Part shown: one piece after another, positions 1 to 11,500 of the stretch
Position numbering within the stretch: position 1 is the first letter of the stretch
Layout of the letters: every line of letters begins with the position of its first letter
Assembly: GCA_013398175.1 (NCBI GenBank)
Contig: VZRZ01001236.1
Location: forward strand, 68,694-132,693
From: Climacteris rufus
Taxonomy: Eukaryota > Chordata > Aves > Passeriformes > Climacteridae
DNA length: 64,000 bases
Reading direction: 5' to 3'
Notes under the pieces: model-generated
Told to the model about the DNA's origin: nothing
Database searches by the model: none
The model's input: the letters and a program-made list of their open reading frames with translations, nothing else
Translations under genes and position numbers: made by a program

Positions 1-1072
1 TTTTTTTTCACTTTTGATAATGAACTCATGGGATGTCACTATTGAGTCTTCCAAATCAGTCAAAACTTGGGTCTGATCCTGACACCTTTATTTCATGTCA
101 GATATCACATAACAAATGTTTTTAAGTTCATGATTAATGCTGGTTCAATGTACTAGTTTATTCTTAGAAATGTCTAGATCTAGATCTTAGAAATGTCTAG
201 GTCCAGATCACTTTAGGCCAGTGTTTTGGCTCAGGTCATATCTACTTGTAAACAGTTCCTTAATAGGTAATTTCTTTTGATACTTTGTGATCACAAAATG
301 TATTGCCAAGAACATTGGTCTGACTCTTCAATTGTATCTGAAAACTGGTGCTTGCCAGCTATGCAGTCTTTGGCTCAACTTCTAGACTTCATGTAAATGG
401 AATGTGAAACTGGAGGGGTAAATTGGACATTCTTATTCAAATATCCATGTTTCATGCTGCTCTTAAAAGTTCTCTAAAAATGTGTTTGCTGTTATGTTAT
501 CAAAAGGTTGCCTTCTTTCTACCTTTCAGTAGTTCCTCAATATATTCTTGTGTGTCTACAGACAAAAGCAGGTATTACATCATGCTGTTTTGCTTAGGAT
601 GCCATGCTCCTTTAACTCTCTCTATGCTCACCTACTGAACCTTATAAAAACCCAAAGCAAAAATTGTTGAGCATTGACTCCCGCCTCTGAGAACTGACAG
701 AAGGGTGGAGGTCTTGGGGTAAGTTAGTTTTTACAAGTTTTGTGGAAGAGGAGAGCAGTCCCTGAAGTTTCTGTCATAAAGTGAAAAGGTGTGAATTCAG
801 TTCACACAATTTTGGGTGCCATGAAGCTGGGAGAGACTATACCCACTAGAAATACCCCAATCATGGTGCAAGCTTTGGCTTCAGGAAATCATCATTTGCA
901 AACACAGAACTACTAATATATGTGAGAGATAATATTTTGGGTAATCCTGTTCCTCTTCATTTAAACTTGTATGTAGATTATTTGATTTTTGCTGATTAAC
1001 ATAGGGGTACTCCAGGGTTCTTCTTTTTCTTCTCTGTTTTTAAGGGATGTTTACCTTTCTGCTTTAATCTAG
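1..1072. other. NMRK1 intron sequence (left edge)
   Basis: The sequence runs from the window edge to the first visible NMRK1 exon. It is AT-rich, begins with a T run, and shows no exon matching the P-loop or early part of NMRK1, so those exons must lie to the left. The only structure I see is a 15-bp direct repeat at 163-177 and 186-200. Confidence 0.7.
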
Positions 1073-1235
1073 TACTTGATGCCCTCTATATGGATGAAAT
1101 GGTGACAAGTATTCGCAATTGGATGAAAAGCCCAGCAAGCTCAGGTGTTGTGACAGAAAAGCCACAGAATACATGTGACAATCTGGAAAATGTTTATATT
1201 TTGATTGTGGAAGGCTTTCTCCTTTACAATTACGA
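1073..1235 (+). CDS. NMRK1: NMRK1 coding exon (first visible)
   Basis: The acceptor is TTTAATCTAG before 1073 and the donor GTAAGC starts at 1236. The exon begins with the last two bases of a codon, reads LDALYMDEMVTSIRNWM and later NVYILIVEGFLLYNY, and ends after two bases of the next codon. Confidence 0.85.
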
Positions 1236-4200
1236 GTAAGCAGTAATATGTAACCTGGTATATTAAAAGCTACACTAAAATGGAAGAGGGAACTAAAGAT
1301 TATTATCTTAGGCCACTTAATGAAGTGTGGAACAGAAGATATTTTTTGACCCTTCCTTATGAAGAATGCAAAAAGAGAAGAAGGTAAGATGTGTAACTGC
1401 GTGACTGTACTCTCTAAACTGGAGTGGTCCTTTTGTACTAGCTTTTCTTGAGTGCTTGCAAAATGTAAGATATTAAAATCATCTATCCTCTGTTGTTTTG
1501 TTTGGTTTTGTTTTTATTTTAGACCACAGGTTATTAAAGTGTTAAATGCTTTACAAACACTCAAAAGAGAATTTCTTGTCCTGGTAAATTATTTACATTA
1601 TTGATTGCATATTTGAGTTAAACCATGTTTAAAATGAAAAGTGGTTAAAAAAATACTAAGCAGTCTTATTCCTGGTTAAATACAATTAAAGATTATTCTT
1701 AGAGTAATGATGTTGATGTGTGGGTTTAGTGTACAGTTTTGCTTAGACTGTCCGTTAGTTTTACTGTGGATCTGATTTAGCTTATTGAGCCAGTGTCTGA
1801 CTTGCCTCCAAATTTGGAGCAATACTGTGTGCTTGGAGCAACATATGTGCTCAAAGTCAGAATCTGCTGGCTGAGGGAAGAAATTCTCTATTCAACTGGT
1901 TTTGGTTGATACCACTTTCTGGGTTTCTCATTAGACTCACCTAAGACTTTAGTGTCCCGAATGGAAGTGACTAGACTAAACAACTAGTCATTTAAAGCTT
2001 GAGAAATCTGTACACCTAATAAAAAAGAAAAAGCAGTTTATTTTGGTAATAGTTTCAATACAGTTTAATTTATAGATAATACCTTTTACAATTAAAACCC
2101 CCAAACTTTTACCTTACCTTAAATGTGAAAAGGCAGAAATAGGTGAGATAGCAAAAGTTCATATCCCAGATTGAATTAAAACAAAGGACCCTCCTTTTCT
2201 CCAACAGATATACAGCCAGCCTTTTTTTTTTTTTTTAACTTTGGATAAATGCTGTTATTTAACCTGCTAACACTAGAGGAAAATATAAAACTTTTCTAGT
2301 AATGCAAATGCATTTTTGTGTAGCACCAGAGTCTATCAGCCAGCAGATACACCTGGGTACTTTGATGGACATGTGTGGCCTATGTATCTGAAATATAAAA
2401 AGGAAGTGGAAGAGAATGCGAGTATGCAAGTTGGTATGGTATCCTTAATTTAAAACTTATAAAATGCTTAAGTGTGGCACTTGTGCAGTTTTTGTTGAAT
2501 AGTGGGGTTTTTTAAATGGGACAAAATTTTCATCAAATATTTTTCTCACACTTAGACAGCAGCTGTTGACCTTTCTGTTGGTTTATAGGAAACTCTATAG
2601 GAGTTTAGTTTTCATTATTTAATAATGAAAATTATGAAGTTGAAACGTAGAAATGCTCTGATGACTAAGTCAACAAGATAGCTTGTTAAGATAACGTGTA
2701 TGTCAAAATAGGAAGCTTCTGTATGTCAAAATAGGAAGCTTCTGACACAATAGTTGATCCACTGGCAGAGTTCTTCAGAATAAAACTGAAATCCTGATTA
2801 AGTCCTGTAATAAGCTGAAGGTACTTTCTAGATGCTGACTGCCCCCACTAGTCACCAGTTTTGCATGAGAAGTGTCAAAGCTGGGCCAGCTGTTGGGGAA
2901 CTGCCATAAGCTTGTGTGGTGTTCACACTTGTTCAGCTCTTGAGCAAGCTGCTTCTGGAGTAGTGCCCAGAAGGAAGGGAAGTCAGGTGGCAGCTGCTGT
3001 ATCGTCAGAACACTGATTCTCACTGTGCAGTGAGAGAGAACTGCAGTGCCCTTCTCTGATTTGCTCAAATGCTGAAACTGAGAAACCTAAAATCTTCCAC
3101 TGCACAGAAGCCTTTCTGCCAAATTATTCTATTGCTCTACTGTCCTAACATAATTACATTACCCTTATGGAGACCTTTACACCACAAAAAAAAATTATAA
3201 ATATTAACTACAATACTTTTCCATTATGTTGTTTTTTAAAGTGTAAAACAAATTTGGGGAAGAAGGGGAGGTGCTGTTCTTGGTTTTTATCTTTTCGTCC
3301 CTTATGATGCCATCTATAGGAATACTGAAAACTTTGCCAATTGCCATTACAGATAGTGGGCATAGAACTCACAAACACTTTTTTCTTCCTCAGATTATTT
3401 GGATGGAACAAAATCCCAAGAGGAGCTTTTATCCTATGTGTACAGTGATATAATAAAGGAATTAAATAAGCTGAGGGAAGAAAGTAAGTAATGTTACTGG
3501 AAATTGCATCTATGTATTCTATTCCATGTTAACAAGAAGCTAATACTTTTACATGAAAATACCAAAGGAATTATATAGTTCTATATCTCTGTGTTACAAT
3601 ACCATGTTTGCTCATAGTCAGTCTAAGTTAAAACTGTGAGTTCCTTGAAATTGGATGTTTTAAGATAATAGTTGAATCCACTGTTACCTAATGACAAAAT
3701 AATAATTAAAAAAGGGGGAACAGAAAGGATATGGGATAAAACATCAAAGAAAATACATGTGTTAGTGGAATTAATTTCTCATATGCAATGATGTCACTTG
3801 CACAATGATGTCACTTGATGTCACCTGTCACTACACAGGTTAGATGTGTACTTTTTATTTATTTCAGATCAGCAGGTATTGGCATGATAATGTAGATGTG
3901 AATTGAAAACCCCAAGACTGTCATACTGGGCAAGCCAACCAACTGAGCAAATGCTATGTGTATGACCATAATGCTTGTTCATACAACACAAGAGTAACTA
4001 ATAACTGTCTCGGATATTGTTTAGTGGTATGAACACTGTGTTCTTTAGAATTCCTTTAATCAGTCATGCTTTGGCTGAGCTTTAAATCTGATTGAATGTG
4101 TACATTTTAAAGAACATTAAGATTTTTGTGTACAAAACTAAGCTATAAACATGCGGTTATGTTGGATTAATAAGCATATTTCAATATGGATTATTGCAAT

Positions 4201-4841
4201 TCAAAATTATCATATAGGAATGACAGTGCCTCTAATATTTTCAGGACCTTATTTTCACTGATAAACATGCTTAAAGGAACTAACTGTGTAAGTTTATGTA
4301 AATTGTTATGCTGCTTATTCAGTAACTGATTTGATACATCATAGTGGAACTTAGACTTGCTAAATACCTCTCTGGTGTTTGCACAGTAATTTTTATGTTG
4401 TGTATTGTTTAGAGCAGTTGGGAATAGATATTCAAAAAATGAAAACAAACCTGAAGATTAGTCAGATTGTTGAAAAAAGATAGGGAAATAAGATGCCATA
4501 GAGAATGCAGATGCATCATTAAAAAGATACAGAACATATATTGTGCAAAGATTGATTGGGATGGCACAGACTGCTAGACAATAAATCCATGCTTCAGGGA
4601 AGAGGAAGGAAGAAGTAATAGTTATTAGTATTCATAGCTGAAGCTGAAAGTAAAGTAATGAAAATGTTCAGGAAGCAGGTATGCTAAATGTGAAAGCTTT
4701 GTTATAGAATTTGTGTATATATATTTACACAAACTAGGAAATTGGGAAATGGGATCATATTTCATTGCTAAATAAGTAATGTCTTAACTCTTATATTTTC
4801 TAGACAGTGGGTTACATTTTTACCAGCCAGAACAAAAATAA
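1073..4841 (+). CDS. NMRK1: Nicotinamide riboside kinase 1, 3' part (five exons)
   Basis: NMRK1 phosphorylates nicotinamide riboside to NMN with ATP, a salvage step toward NAD in the cytosol. Coding exons are 1073-1235, 1312-1383, 2324-2433, 3394-3483 and 4804-4841; every junction has GT/AG borders and the reading frame is kept across all of them. The joined product contains the family segments LIVEGFLLYNYE, EVWNRRYFLTLPYEECKKRR, TRVYQPADTPGYFDGHVWPM and DYLDGTKSQEELL, closely matching vertebrate NMRK1 from about residue 53 to the C-terminus. The P-loop exons lie left of the window. The end differs from the mammalian tail as I remember it: the last exon encodes a short new tail ending in YQPEQK and TAA. 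CARNMT1 follows head to tail about 3.2 kb downstream, as in the conserved 9q21 block. Identity is firm; the last exon is less certain. Confidence 0.88.
1312..1383 (+). CDS. NMRK1: NMRK1 coding exon
   Basis: This 72-nt exon lies only 76 bp after the previous one, a very short intron. The acceptor is TATCTTAG and the donor GTAAGA. It encodes EPLNEVWNRRYFLTLPYEEC then KKRR, the segment before the lid region of the kinase. Confidence 0.9.
1384..2323 (+). other. NMRK1 intron
   Basis: AT-rich intron between two well-supported exons. It has a long T run near 2222-2237; I see no repeat family or exon in it. Confidence 0.7.
2324..2433 (+). CDS. NMRK1: NMRK1 coding exon
   Basis: The acceptor is TTTTTGTGTAG and the donor GTATGG. 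The exon encodes TRVYQPADTPGYFDGHVWPM followed by YLKYKKEVEENASMQV, the most conserved C-terminal stretch of NMRK1. Confidence 0.92.
2434..3393 (+). other. NMRK1 intron with 23-bp tandem duplication
   Basis: AT-rich intron holding a perfect two-copy tandem repeat (unit 23 bp) at 2698-2743. No coding evidence on either strand. Confidence 0.7.
2698..2743 (+). repeat. Tandem duplication, 2 x 23 bp
   Basis: Two identical adjacent 23-bp copies (2698-2720 and 2721-2743), each ending in AAATAGGAAGCTTCT. A recent slippage or duplication event inside an NMRK1 intron. Confidence 0.9.
3394..3483 (+). CDS. NMRK1: NMRK1 coding exon
   Basis: The acceptor is TTCTTCCTCAG and the donor is GTAAGT at 3484. 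It encodes DYLDGTKSQEELLSYVYSDI and IKELNKLREE. If the donor is not used, the frame meets a stop two codons into the intron (AGT AAG TAA), giving an alternative short C-terminus. Confidence 0.88.
3484..4803 (+). other. NMRK1 last intron
   Basis: AT-rich DNA between the 90-nt exon and the proposed terminal exon. Around 3788-3830 the motif GATGTCACTTG recurs in a short imperfect repeat. Nothing else recognised. Confidence 0.55.
4804..4841 (+). CDS. NMRK1: NMRK1 probable terminal coding exon
   Basis: The acceptor TATTTTCTAG precedes 4804. The phase fits the previous exon and gives NSGLHFYQPEQK then TAA at 4839-4841. An AATAAA hexamer at 4837-4842 overlaps the stop codon, but the following DNA is not GU-rich, so it may not be the poly(A) signal in use. 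This tail is not the mammalian one, so the exon rests on splice-site and phase evidence only. Confidence 0.55.
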
Positions 4842-5124
4842 AGCTACAGACATGAAAAGCAAAGGATGAACTACATTACTTGCTATATGACAGCTGAACT
4901 GATCAATGATTAATGATTGAAATGTAATACTAAATCAATAGGTAAGAAAGAGATGTTATCAGATTACAGCTGTGTTTAGCACAAAGTGCTTCCAAATATA
5001 ATTTTGTATTATTATTTTGCACTAAAAATACTTCATATTGCATTTGCTCATATGCTGTGATGGACTGTCTGACTTTAAGTTGTATTGTTGTTTTTATTTC
5101 CCTTTGGAAAGGCTACAACTGTGA

Positions 5125-5480
5125 GAGCTAATGTGTGGCATGGTTGTGGTGGGATGACTTTGACTAGCCACCAAAACTGCTCTATTGCTTCTCCCTCGTC
5201 AAATAGAGAGAGGACAAAATACAATGAATGACTCTTGTGTCAGGATAAGGACAGGAAGATCACTCAGCAATTATAGTATTGCTAAAAAAATCAGAGTAGG
5301 ATAATGAGAAATAAGAACAAATCCCCCCACCCTCCCTTCTTCCTGGGTTTGACTTCCCCCACAAATTCTTCACCTTCTCACTCCCAGCAGCATAAGGGCA
5401 TGTGGAAGGAGGATTGTGCTGCTCCTTCTGCCTCACAGTCTTCTGCTGCTCCAGAATGGGGTCACTTCCACACCCACCTG
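5125..5480. mobile_element. Degraded LTR-retrotransposon-like avian repeat
   Basis: The segment has the wording of a common avian interspersed repeat that I associate with endogenous retroviral elements: a GGTTGTGGTGGGATGACTTT-like start, a GATAAGGACAGGAAGATCAC block, then a C-rich stretch ending in CTGCTCCAGAATGGGGTC. It is diverged and has no open reading frame of note. The family is recalled rather than searched, so the class assignment is tentative. Confidence 0.4.
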
Positions 5481-5514
5481 ATCTGCATGGTGATTCAGAA
5501 GAGGAAATGAACAA

Positions 5515-6250
5515 TATCACCTGAGTTTGCAGGTGATACCAAGCTTTCTCAAGTAGTCCAACATTGGTGCAGTCAAACTCAATTTTGTCAGATCCTCCCA
5601 CATGCAAAAAGGGTACATGAGCTCCAGTATAAAACTATGCATTTGTGGTGTAAATCATTACCAGAATACACGATACTGAACCTGTACTTCAGCAACTTGT
5701 AATAAGAGCTCAGGGCATAGATCTTTCACAATTCTTCTGTAACCACAGCAGAGTGTGGAGCTGCATCATTTTTTTTTTACAAGCGAAACAGGTCGTCCTC
5801 CTTTGCTTCTGTGTAAGACAAGTGGACCCAGATTTTCAGAGCTGGGCAGTTCTGGTTTCTACATTTAGAGGGAGTTCATAGGGGAGTTAAAAGAAGGGCA
5901 GCTAAATGTCAAGGGAATGAAGAAGCTGCTTTGCAAGGAGAGACTGAAAATGCTGGGACCATTTGCTGAGGAGAGGAGAAGCCTGAGGATAAAATGGGCA
6001 TGGTTTGCAACATCCTGAAAGCTGAGAGTCAAGTGCATGCAGAACTAGTATTCACCAAATTTTACAAATACTAGCCTGGGGGGCATTTTCTTACTTGAAA
6101 CAGATTGACTAATTCTATTAAGGTGATATTTCACACGGATGGAGATGATACGTTATGCAGCAGACATTGACCTCTCAAGATGTAATGCCAAACGTGGCAG
6201 ACAGTACCAGCAATTTCAAAAGACATGTAGACAATTCATTGACACTTCAT
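5515..6250 (+). mobile_element. Old CR1-like LINE remnant
   Basis: Pieces resemble CR1 in order on the + strand. A reverse-transcriptase stretch reads EFAGDTKL (compare FADDTKL) near 5523-5550. Around 5960 is a GGAGAGGAGAAGCCTGAGGA block like the CR1 end-of-ORF2 region, and around 6215 a TTTCAAAAGACATGTAG block like the CR1 3' region. The copy is heavily decayed, with gaps between recognisable pieces, and codes for nothing intact. Confidence 0.45.
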
Positions 6251-7900
6251 CCATAAGAAACAGCAAAAGAAGTAAGCAGGGCTATTCCATGGATGAATTG
6301 TAGAAATGACCAGGCTCACCTGGTGTGCCTAAACTGTGTGCTCTTGCCAGTTGCTAAAGCTACACAGTGGGAAAAAATAATGAACTTCTCTGAGTCTATT
6401 TGGGAGATAAAGTATTTCAGGTGCCATTATAAAAGGTTACAGAACAGGCTTGTAACACTGGCATGTTGGCTGAACGCTTTTGCTTTGGAGGTAGTACAGC
6501 CCCAGACAGAAAAAAATCTATTTGCCCTTGGTGAATGCCTTTTGATTGCCAAGGGGAGTGTGTGCTTTTTTAGTGAAGAAAAGAGAATTTTCTGGAAGTG
6601 GTGTCATGCTGCTGGCAGCAATTTCAGGCTGTCACAGCTGAAGGAAAGCTCTGCTAAGTGTCTTGCGTATGTTCAGAAATGTGGAGTGATAGAAATTCTA
6701 TGTAAGGCTAATGGCTTATATACAAGAACAGAAATACAAGTACATTATTAGTTTGATATTTAGAAGGTGATGTCCTTATGTTAAAATAACAGAACATCAC
6801 AAGTTATAAACACTGATGTAGTAGGAAAAAACTTTTTTCTCTCTCAGAACTATAGTTCCCAATTTAACCTTCAAAGTCTAAAAGCCGAATTTCTGTTTAG
6901 GCTATGTAACATTGATTCAGATGTTGGTTTTGTCACCTACAAGGTGTTTCCTAATTTACAAACCCACTTGGGAACAATGACTCTTGTTCACTGAACTGGG
7001 TATGTCTGTGCTTTCTGTCTGGCATTGCCACTGAACAGAGTGTCCAGTGTCCATTCACTGTCTGGTCAGTTACTGTACTTGCAAGAGAGCAGGAGCAGTG
7101 ACAGTAAAGCAAGAGTGTTTATCTTAGCAGGCTGATGCTCCTACTTCCACAGAGAGAAGTTAGTGTGCCAAAAATCTTTCCTCTTCCTATTGCATTACTT
7201 GGATTACTAAATGACTACCACTGTCCTTGCACAGTCAGGGAGGTAGGGCAGTGCTCTTCAGCATTTAAGACTGAGGGGATGTGCCCTTACAAACGAGAGA
7301 CTCTTGTATTAGCCCCCTCTTCTCAAAGCAAGTTGGAAAGGTGTATGGTGCGACTTGTCGCATGACACGGTGTCTGCACCTGGTCAAACGCTTAGTCAGG
7401 AGGATGAAGATGTGCCATATCAAGGTCCAAGTGTGTTGTTGCGGGGGGAAATCTAGTATATGGCGACCCACATGTGGCTAGACACCTTCCTTTTCTCTCC
7501 CGACAGCTGGTTCTTGCGCATCCCTCCAAAAAACGTCATCCATCCTTGGTCGCAGAGGTGTTTAAGTACTGCCTCTTGTCAGCACGGTTACCCCGCTGCT
7601 CGTGGCTGCCTGCTCGGCGGGGCTGGCCGCGTCCCTTACCGCAAGGGCAGCAGGCAACCAGGCGCAGAGCCGGCGGATAACTGAGCCGCTACTTTATGCG
7701 CGGCAGCGCTCCAGAGGAGCCCGGCAGTAGCACTTTGTCCTCGGGTACGTCAGCGCTGCTTCAGCGTCTGTGCCGCCATACGGCGACCCTGCCGTGCCGT
7801 TTCCCATGGGCGGGGAGGAGCACCGCTCCAAAGCCGCTTTTCCTCGCCACAGCCATGCTGCGAGCAGAATACTTGGCCGGGGCAGTGGGATGCTCGCGCC
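6251..7900. other. Intergenic DNA upstream of CARNMT1
   Basis: Between the retroelement remnants and the CARNMT1 CpG island. An open frame of about 150 codons (6293-6751, +) has no recognisable domain or splice context, and I do not call it a gene. GC content rises steadily from about 7450 towards the island. Confidence 0.5.
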
Positions 7901-8560
7901 CGGCGCGGCCCCGCCCCTCCTCTCGCGATATTCCTGCCTGCGCGGAGCGGCCGGCGCGCGCCGGAAGGGAGGCGGGGCGCGTGCGCGCCGGCCGTGCCCG
8001 AGGGCGGCGGGGAGCGCGCGGGGGGGATGTCGGCCACGTGCGCCGTGTCCCGGAAAGCGCCGCTGCCGAGGCCGCGTCCCCAGGGCGAGAGCGACCCGCC
8101 CGCCAAGGTGATGCGCAGGAGGCTGCGGCGAGGCCGCGAGGAGGAGCGGGAGCAGCTGCCGTGGCCGGGAGACAGCGCGAGCGGCATGGGTGCGGAGGCC
8201 GAGGTGGAGCAGGCGACTCCGTTGAACGACGAGCGGCGGAGGCGGCAACCTCTAGAGCCGAGGGCGCTGGCGACAGCGGCGTCCAGGGCGGTGGAGGAGG
8301 AGGAACGTCTGGAGCGGGAACATTTTCGGAGGATCATCAATGCTTTCCGATATTACGGGTAATTGAGGCCTGCCGCTTGGGCGTGGGGCCCTTCCGGGGC
8401 CCCTCCGCTCGCTGCCCGGCCCCCGGGGCGTTCGGAGCCGGCCCGCGGCACCCGCGTTAGGGCGCTCGGACGTGCGTGTGGTGCGGCCGCCCCCGGTCTG
8501 TGCTCCGTGGGAAGCACGGTGCTGGTGGCGGGGTGCGGCAGCCACAGCCGAGAAGGGGCT
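7900..8560 (+). promoter_or_regulatory. CARNMT1: CpG island / promoter of CARNMT1
   Basis: An abrupt GC- and CpG-rich stretch in otherwise AT-rich DNA, centred on CARNMT1 exon 1. It contains several GGGCGG/CCGCCC-type boxes and no TATA box that I can see, as expected for a housekeeping gene promoter. The transcription start cannot be fixed from sequence alone. Confidence 0.75.
8027..8358 (+). CDS. CARNMT1: CARNMT1 exon 1 (coding part)
   Basis: First in-frame ATG at 8027 (G at -3); further in-frame ATGs at 8111 and 8186. The N-terminal ~90 residues are Arg/Glu/Ala-rich and poorly conserved; conservation starts at [11 protein letters not shown]. The donor GTAATT begins at 8359 after two bases of a Gly codon. 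Either of the first two ATGs may be the true start. Confidence 0.8.
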
Positions 8561-11500
8561 TCTACAACACCTTCCTTTCTGGATGCACTCAAAGTCGTCC
8601 TGTCTGTCAATTCGAAAGCATAAAGGAAAGCATCAAACCTTTAAAGGGTGTCTTAAGGTCTTTTAGGAAGATAAAACGCTCTATGACACTGTAAAGCAAT
8701 CAAAACAATAGTATCTCTTGCTGGTAAAGAAACGCGAAATGGTGTTTCGATTATGGGTGATTTTTGAAAGACATTTTAATTTGCATAAGAGATAAAACCT
8801 ATAGCTAGGGATAACGGATGACATTTTTAGTAGCATCTGTTGAGCCAGGAAAGGGTTTGCTTTCTCCATAGGAATGAGATAAATGGTGGGGGAGACACCC
8901 AGTTTTATGGCGGAGTGAATGTACGAGGAAGCAAGTTACTGACATTGCGGGCAGTGGGGACTGGCTGAGACAGTCCAGTCCCCTTCAGTATTTTGGTAAA
9001 CAGTTGCCGTTCGCTAGGTTTGGAAAGCAGGTTTGTGCTTCAGTTGACAAAGCGCCTTCATGTGACTTATTACTATGTTCTTGACCCTTTTTTGTCAGTG
9101 TAACACAAGTGTAATATTTACGTGGTAGGTTCCTGGTAGGAGCGGGTGATATTTATATAATTTTTTCTGTTTGAGATTTTTCTATCTTGAGTTAAATTTG
9201 TTTTCCAGGACTAGCGTTTGAGCGGGAGTTTGGTCCGAATGACACTTCAATGTGTCAGCAAAGTGAATTCTCTAATTCAGTTTGGACTTATCAGAGAATT
9301 TGTTAAAAGTATCTAATATTGGTTGCTATTAACACAATTCCCACCTCTAATTTACTTTCATTAATGATGTAACTGTACCTCAGGCCTTAGAAGCTGGGAA
9401 TATCTTTCTCAGCCGCATGCTGAACTGTGGCTCTGGGTTGCTTTTGAATGCTTGTTTCAGTAAACACGTAAGAAAAGGATGTGACTCAAATTTCCAGTAC
9501 GGAAATTCAATGAAATTATCTTTGTCTCAAGGAAATAATTCCAGATTTAGGTGAAATTGTGCGTCTTGGTACTTGAAAATAATTGGAAATTTTGTTTACT
9601 CATACATATATTTACAGTAAATTTGGAAACATCTGTATGAATAAGGCAGTAACACTTTCAGATGAGTCCAGATCTTGTTCTTGTCTTCTAGAGATAAACA
9701 GAGGTAACTTTGTTATTTGTAGTTTTTCTGATTTCAGTGAATTACTCGTTTTGCTAGATGGTTACAATTCAGCAGAAAGGGGTTGAGAATTACGTTCAAA
9801 GATTTTTTCCTGAGAAAACTTTCAAAAAGATGATGATGAGCTAAGCTGATGTGCTTTAAAGCATCAGTTTACTTTTCCTATCGTTTCTTTTCGGTTTCTT
9901 ATCCTTAAATGTAATTTTAAACCAGTGCAGCTATTGCAGTGAACCAGCCCATCTCAATAACATGTGAATGAGATATTACCTGGTCAAATTTCCAGACTGA
10001 GGTTGTAACTAAAATGTCAGCAATTGCACCTTACTCTCATAATAGTTGTTTTTTTCAGCTTTATGCTGCTGTATGCTGACAAAAGAAACTGCAGTGTGTC
10101 TTGACCAGCTAAAACGATTTGGTGCTCAAAAGGGTCAATATTGCTTTTCCTGGCTTAGTGAATTCCCTCTTTAGTCATTACGACTGTGTTTAGCAACTAT
10201 ATTCCTGTCAGTTTAGGCAGAAATCAAATCTAGCAAACCCCAGCAAAATCTTGAAAGAGTCACCATTTTTGTGAAACTTTTTTCTTTGAGAAGTGGAAAC
10301 GTTATTTTTAGATTGCATCAGTTACACGATCATGTTCACAGCAGTTATACTTAGGAGGGATATACTGTTAAAAGAAGGTAGCTTAGTATCTTAGTGTGGC
10401 TGCCAGAACTCTGGTATCGTCCAGCTGTGACTTTTACAGTTCTTCCAGAAGCAGTTGAGTTTGAGGATCCCAATTCCCACATCTTGTTATTTCTATAAGA
10501 CCACTATACCACTGCATCCAGCTATTCATTCAATTTAAATGGGTTTGTGCAAGAAACTTGGGAGATGGTTGTTTGTTAAATTTTACAGATCTGTGTATTA
10601 AGGTGGTGATCACCTGCTCTGGAAATGAGTGGCTAGTGATGAATCTGTAAGGAGAAAAGAACAGTCCTCTTAAACTGGAATGTGTTAGAAAGAGTGGTAA
10701 TTTAGATTTAGAGCTTAAAAAAACACTTTGCCTAAAAAATTCTTAAAAGCTTGTTCTCTGGTAAGGAACTACAAAGTCTGATCACTTTCTGTGTATAACA
10801 AAATGAATAATTTTAATTGGAATAGCTTAGAGTGAATTATTTACCTGTGTGTATATTGCTTCTAAATATTTAAAACTTTTGCTTTTTAGAACGAATATGC
10901 ATGAACGTGTGAACAGAACAGAGAGGCAGTTTAAGTCTCTCCCAGCTAACCAACAGAGTCTCCTTCCTCAATTTCTTCCTCACCTTGACAAGATTCGGAA
11001 GTGCATTGATCATAATCAAGAAATACTACAAACCATTGTGAATGACTGTGTTCATATGTTTGAAAATAAAGAATATGGAGAAGATGTATGTTAAAATGGA
11101 CTTTTTTCTTGCTCCAAAATTAAGTTCTGTATGCTTTAGGTTTTCCTACGTTTTGTTTTTCACACCTTAGGGCTCCAACATAGTTTCCTTTTGCCTATAC
11201 TTTATGGTTTGCTGTGGCTTACACTTTTCTCACTCCTGGCTTTCACGTTGTGCAGAGCTGATGCTTAATGAAGCTGTTTGTTATTAATGCTGTTAGTTAC
11301 ACTTACAAAAACTAACTGTGAATCTGGCAAATTATTGTAAAAAGGCATTTTTCACTACGGCGTTTTAGCTTTACCCTGATTACATTTTAAAGTTATTTTT
11401 TCCCTTAACTATATAGAGCATAAATGGTATTGTCTGTCTGGTGGTAAGTTCTTACATGTTACAGCTTTGTAAATGGTTTCAATTCTAGATAGGCCAAGTA

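Noticed and set aside
2698..2743. CRISPR-like direct repeats here and at the other short duplications
   Set aside because: Only two copies each, adjacent or unevenly spaced, in a vertebrate genome; no array structure.
7994..8026. An earlier CARNMT1 start at a GTG codon
   Set aside because: GTG is not a usual vertebrate start; the first in-frame ATG is at 8027.
7694..8610. Several overlapping open frames of 85-254 codons on both strands around CARNMT1 exon 1
   Set aside because: They arise from CpG-island composition. Only the frame entering [16 protein letters not shown] is supported by homology and splicing.
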